In this document: piece by piece, positions 30,986 to 32,536 of the stretch
Layout of the letters: each line of letters starts with the position of its first letter
Position numbering within the stretch: position 1 is the stretch's first letter
DNA from: Nocardia amamiensis NBRC 102102
GTDB taxonomy: Bacteria; Actinomycetota; Actinomycetes; Mycobacteriales; Mycobacteriaceae
Reading direction: 5' to 3'
DNA length: 32,536 nt
Assembly (NCBI RefSeq): GCF_001612745.1
Contig: NZ_BDBA01000042.1
Location: 1 to 32,536 of the forward strand
The notes under the pieces: generated by a model
What the model saw: only the letters and a program-made list of their open reading frames with translations
Told to the model about the DNA's origin: nothing
Databases searched by the model: none
Program-made: the position numbers and the translations under genes

Positions 30986-31941
30986 ACGACGTGAAGATCG
31001 GCGGCCGCGGTGCAGGACGGGCCGCCGACCATGCGCCCTGGCTCGCGCTGCTGCTCAGCCTCCCTTCCGGGCTGGCCGGCGTGGCGCTCGCGTGGGTCCT
31101 GATCGTGCCGGAGCCGCTGCCTGCGGAGGCGGTGGTTCGGGTGGTGGCCGACGGCGTCGGGGCGACTGCGCTCGGGTTGGCCGCGCTGCCGAGAATGGCG
31201 CCGCGGCTGCGGACGCCGTGGCGCTTGCTGGCCGTTCTCGCCGGGGTTTGGGCGATCGCCGAGTTCGCCGTACTGGTCTTCGAGGCGGCGGACGTGGTCG
31301 GCGTTCCGGTCGCCGACCTCGGCGCCGCGCAGTTCGGCACCTATCTGGTCGACGTCAGCGGCGGACAGGTCGGGATCGCGATCCTGATCGGCGTCGGCGC
31401 CGTTGCGGGCGGGTCCGCGCTGGCTTTCCGGCGGCCCGAATCCGCCTCGGGTGACCTGGTGCTGGTGTTCGCAGCGGTCGCGCTGGCCTTGCGCCCGATC
31501 ACCGGGCACATGTCGCAGCAGGCATTCGGCTCGGTGCTCGCGGCGGTGCACGCGTTGGCGGCGGCCGCCTGGCTCGGTTTGCTGATCGCGCTCGCGCTGG
31601 TGGTCCGGACCCGCGGCGAGTGGGCGGTCGTGCTGCCCAGATATTCGGGGGTGGCGCTGCCCTTGGTGGTCACGGTGGCGGTGACCGGATTGCTGAACGG
31701 GCTCATCCGCGTCGGCGGGATCGTTCCGTTCGTCACGACCGGCTACGGCAGGATCTTGCTCGCCAAGACCGTGGTGCTGCTCGGGCTGCTCGCGCTCGGC
31801 TGGTGGTGGCGGCGCAGCTGGGTACCGCGGGCGGCAGGCCACCGGATGGGCGCGGACGCTTCGCTGCGCCGTGCGGTCGCCGAGGTGATCGTGATGGCGC
31901 TGGCATTCGGGCTGGCCGCGACGCTGGCAGTCACCGCATGA
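30982..31941 (+). CDS. copD: CopD family copper import membrane protein
   Basis: A 319-residue protein with about eight transmembrane helices, no signal peptide. Conserved histidines lie in RPITGHMSQQAF and AAVHALAAAAWLG, the core of the CopD domain. CopD works with CopC in moving copper across the membrane. The GTG start overlaps the copC stop (GTGA, 30982-30985), so ycnI, copC and copD are strictly coupled. The longer upstream frame lies inside copC and is not used. A C-terminal hydrophobic helix (VIVMALAFGLAATLAVTA) closes the protein. Confidence 0.9.
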   Translation: MNDVKIGGRGAGRAADHAPWLALLLSLPSGLAGVALAWVLIVPEPLPAEAVVRVVADGVGATALGLAALPRMAPRLRTPWRLLAVLAGVWAIAEFAVLVFEAADVVGVPVADLGAAQFGTYLVDVSGGQVGIAILIGVGAVAGGSALAFRRPESASGDLVLVFAAVALALRPITGHMSQQAFGSVLAAVHALAAAAWLGLLIALALVVRTRGEWAVVLPRYSGVALPLVVTVAVTGLLNGLIRVGGIVPFVTTGYGRILLAKTVVLLGLLALGWWWRRSWVPRAAGHRMGADASLRRAVAEVIVMALAFGLAATLAVTA

Positions 31942-31963
31942 ACCGGTGTCGCCCTGCCACCGT

Positions 31964-31969
31964 TAGGGT
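31964..31969 (+). promoter_or_regulatory. Candidate -10 box (TAGGGT), leaderless layout
   Basis: TAGGGT is followed by 6 nt and ATG 31976, with no Shine-Dalgarno sequence. It separates the SRPBCC gene from the copper operon. Confidence 0.5.
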
Positions 31970-31975
31970 TTCCGT

Positions 31976-32434
31976 ATGACCGAAGTGAAGATCGTCGAGG
32001 ATTGCGTTGCCTCGGCGGAGTCCGCGTTCGCTTATGTGAACGACTACCAGAACCTCCCGCGCTTTCTCCACGGCGTCGAATCCTTCACACCGGTCAGCGA
32101 ACAGACCGAAGGTGTCGGCGCCACCTTCGACGGGCGTATGAAGCTGGGACCCGCCTCGCTGAAGTCGCGAATCGAGGTGATCCGGTGGGAGAAGGACTAC
32201 GCCATCGGGGTGAAGTCCATCAAGGGTTTCGAGATCGAGTCCACCTTCCTGTTCCACGCCAAGGGCGACGCTCTGTGCACCGTCGACGCGATCGTGGACT
32301 TCCGGGTGCCGGGCGGCCTGGCCGGGCGTGCACTCGGCAAGACCATCGAACCGTTCGTGAAGATCGCCGTGCAGCACACCACACACAACCTGGTGACGCA
32401 GATCGCCGCTTTCCACGCCGCGCGCTCTGTGTGA
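31976..32434 (+). CDS. SRPBCC (polyketide cyclase/dehydrase-type) protein
   Basis: A 152-residue START-like domain protein: VEDCVASAESAFAYVNDYQNLPRFLHGVESFTPVSE forms the N-terminal strand and helices, GATFDGRMKLG and KSRIEVIRWEKDYAIGVKSIKGFEIESTFLFHAKGD the antiparallel sheet, and ALGKTIEPFVKIAVQHTTHNL the long C-terminal helix that closes the ligand pocket. Such proteins bind lipids or small hydrophobic molecules; the ligand is unknown. It has its own TAGGGT box 6 nt before the ATG. No membrane or signal sequence is present. Confidence 0.85.
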   Translation: MTEVKIVEDCVASAESAFAYVNDYQNLPRFLHGVESFTPVSEQTEGVGATFDGRMKLGPASLKSRIEVIRWEKDYAIGVKSIKGFEIESTFLFHAKGDALCTVDAIVDFRVPGGLAGRALGKTIEPFVKIAVQHTTHNLVTQIAAFHAARSV

Positions 32435-32437
32435 TCC

Positions 32438-32457
32438 GCAGCGCCTGCGGCGCTGTG
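32438..32457. repeat. Dispersed repeat copy 2, hairpin
   Basis: GCAGCGCCTGCGGCGCTGTG matches copy 1 (14031-14050) at 18 of 20 positions. Its core CAGCGCC-TGC-GGCGCTG (32439-32455) is a perfect 7-bp hairpin directly after the SRPBCC stop and may act as a terminator. Confidence 0.45.
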
Positions 32458-32536
32458 ATCGCGGGCGACTGCGTGAGATCCCGGCCTGTTGGAGTGAGCG
32501 CGGTTGCGCGCGCGATATCGATGTCGGGATGCTGGA

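Overview
The window is high-GC actinobacterial DNA, most likely from Nocardia or a close relative in the Mycobacteriales. The gene order follows the Mycobacterium tuberculosis segment Rv3834c-Rv3846 (recalled, not searched): serS, septum-formation protein, minimal zincin, phosphoglycerate mutase, pheA, DUF2470 protein, LCP protein, bfrB, glpQ1, a membrane protein and sodA. A PE-PPE-EspG cassette, frequent GTG starts, SD-less genes and an IdeR iron box fit the same group.

Layout. 1-3474: serS start (minus), an aldehyde dehydrogenase, a septum-formation-type membrane protein and a small zincin. 3639-5990: a PE-PPE-EspG operon of type VII secretion substrates and chaperone, without secretion machinery. 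6016-8100 (minus): a hypothetical gene, pheA and phosphoglycerate mutase. 8271-12826: an iron block with a near-perfect IdeR box before a DUF2470 gene, a CPBP membrane protein, an LCP cell-wall ligase and two tandem ferritins. The first ferritin has lost most ferroxidase residues. 13075-16522 (minus): DUF5926 protein, then a rhodanese, zinc-ribbon membrane protein and glpQ operon. 16523-17032 is non-coding and holds four DnaA-box-like 9-mers within 50 bp.

17033-21446: hypothetical protein, msrA, sodA, another hypothetical protein, then a yybP-ykoY manganese riboswitch controlling a GDT1/TMEM165-type transporter, and a MarR regulator. SodA carries Gln at position 145, which points to manganese use and links it to the Mn riboswitch nearby. 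21447-24510: MarR and a small membrane protein divide a shared operator; TetR is divergent from an SDR dehydrogenase; then a methyltransferase. 24683-28362 (minus): a TM0106-type RecB-like nuclease translationally coupled to htpG. 28550-31941: DUF6474 protein, a small membrane protein and a coupled ycnI-copC-copD copper operon. 31976-32434: an SRPBCC protein.

Common threads are metal handling (iron, manganese, copper), oxidative stress (MsrA, SodA) and envelope functions. At least eight genes have a TANNNT-like hexamer 6-7 nt before the start codon, the layout of leaderless transcripts. No tRNA, rRNA, CRISPR array or insertion sequence was seen.
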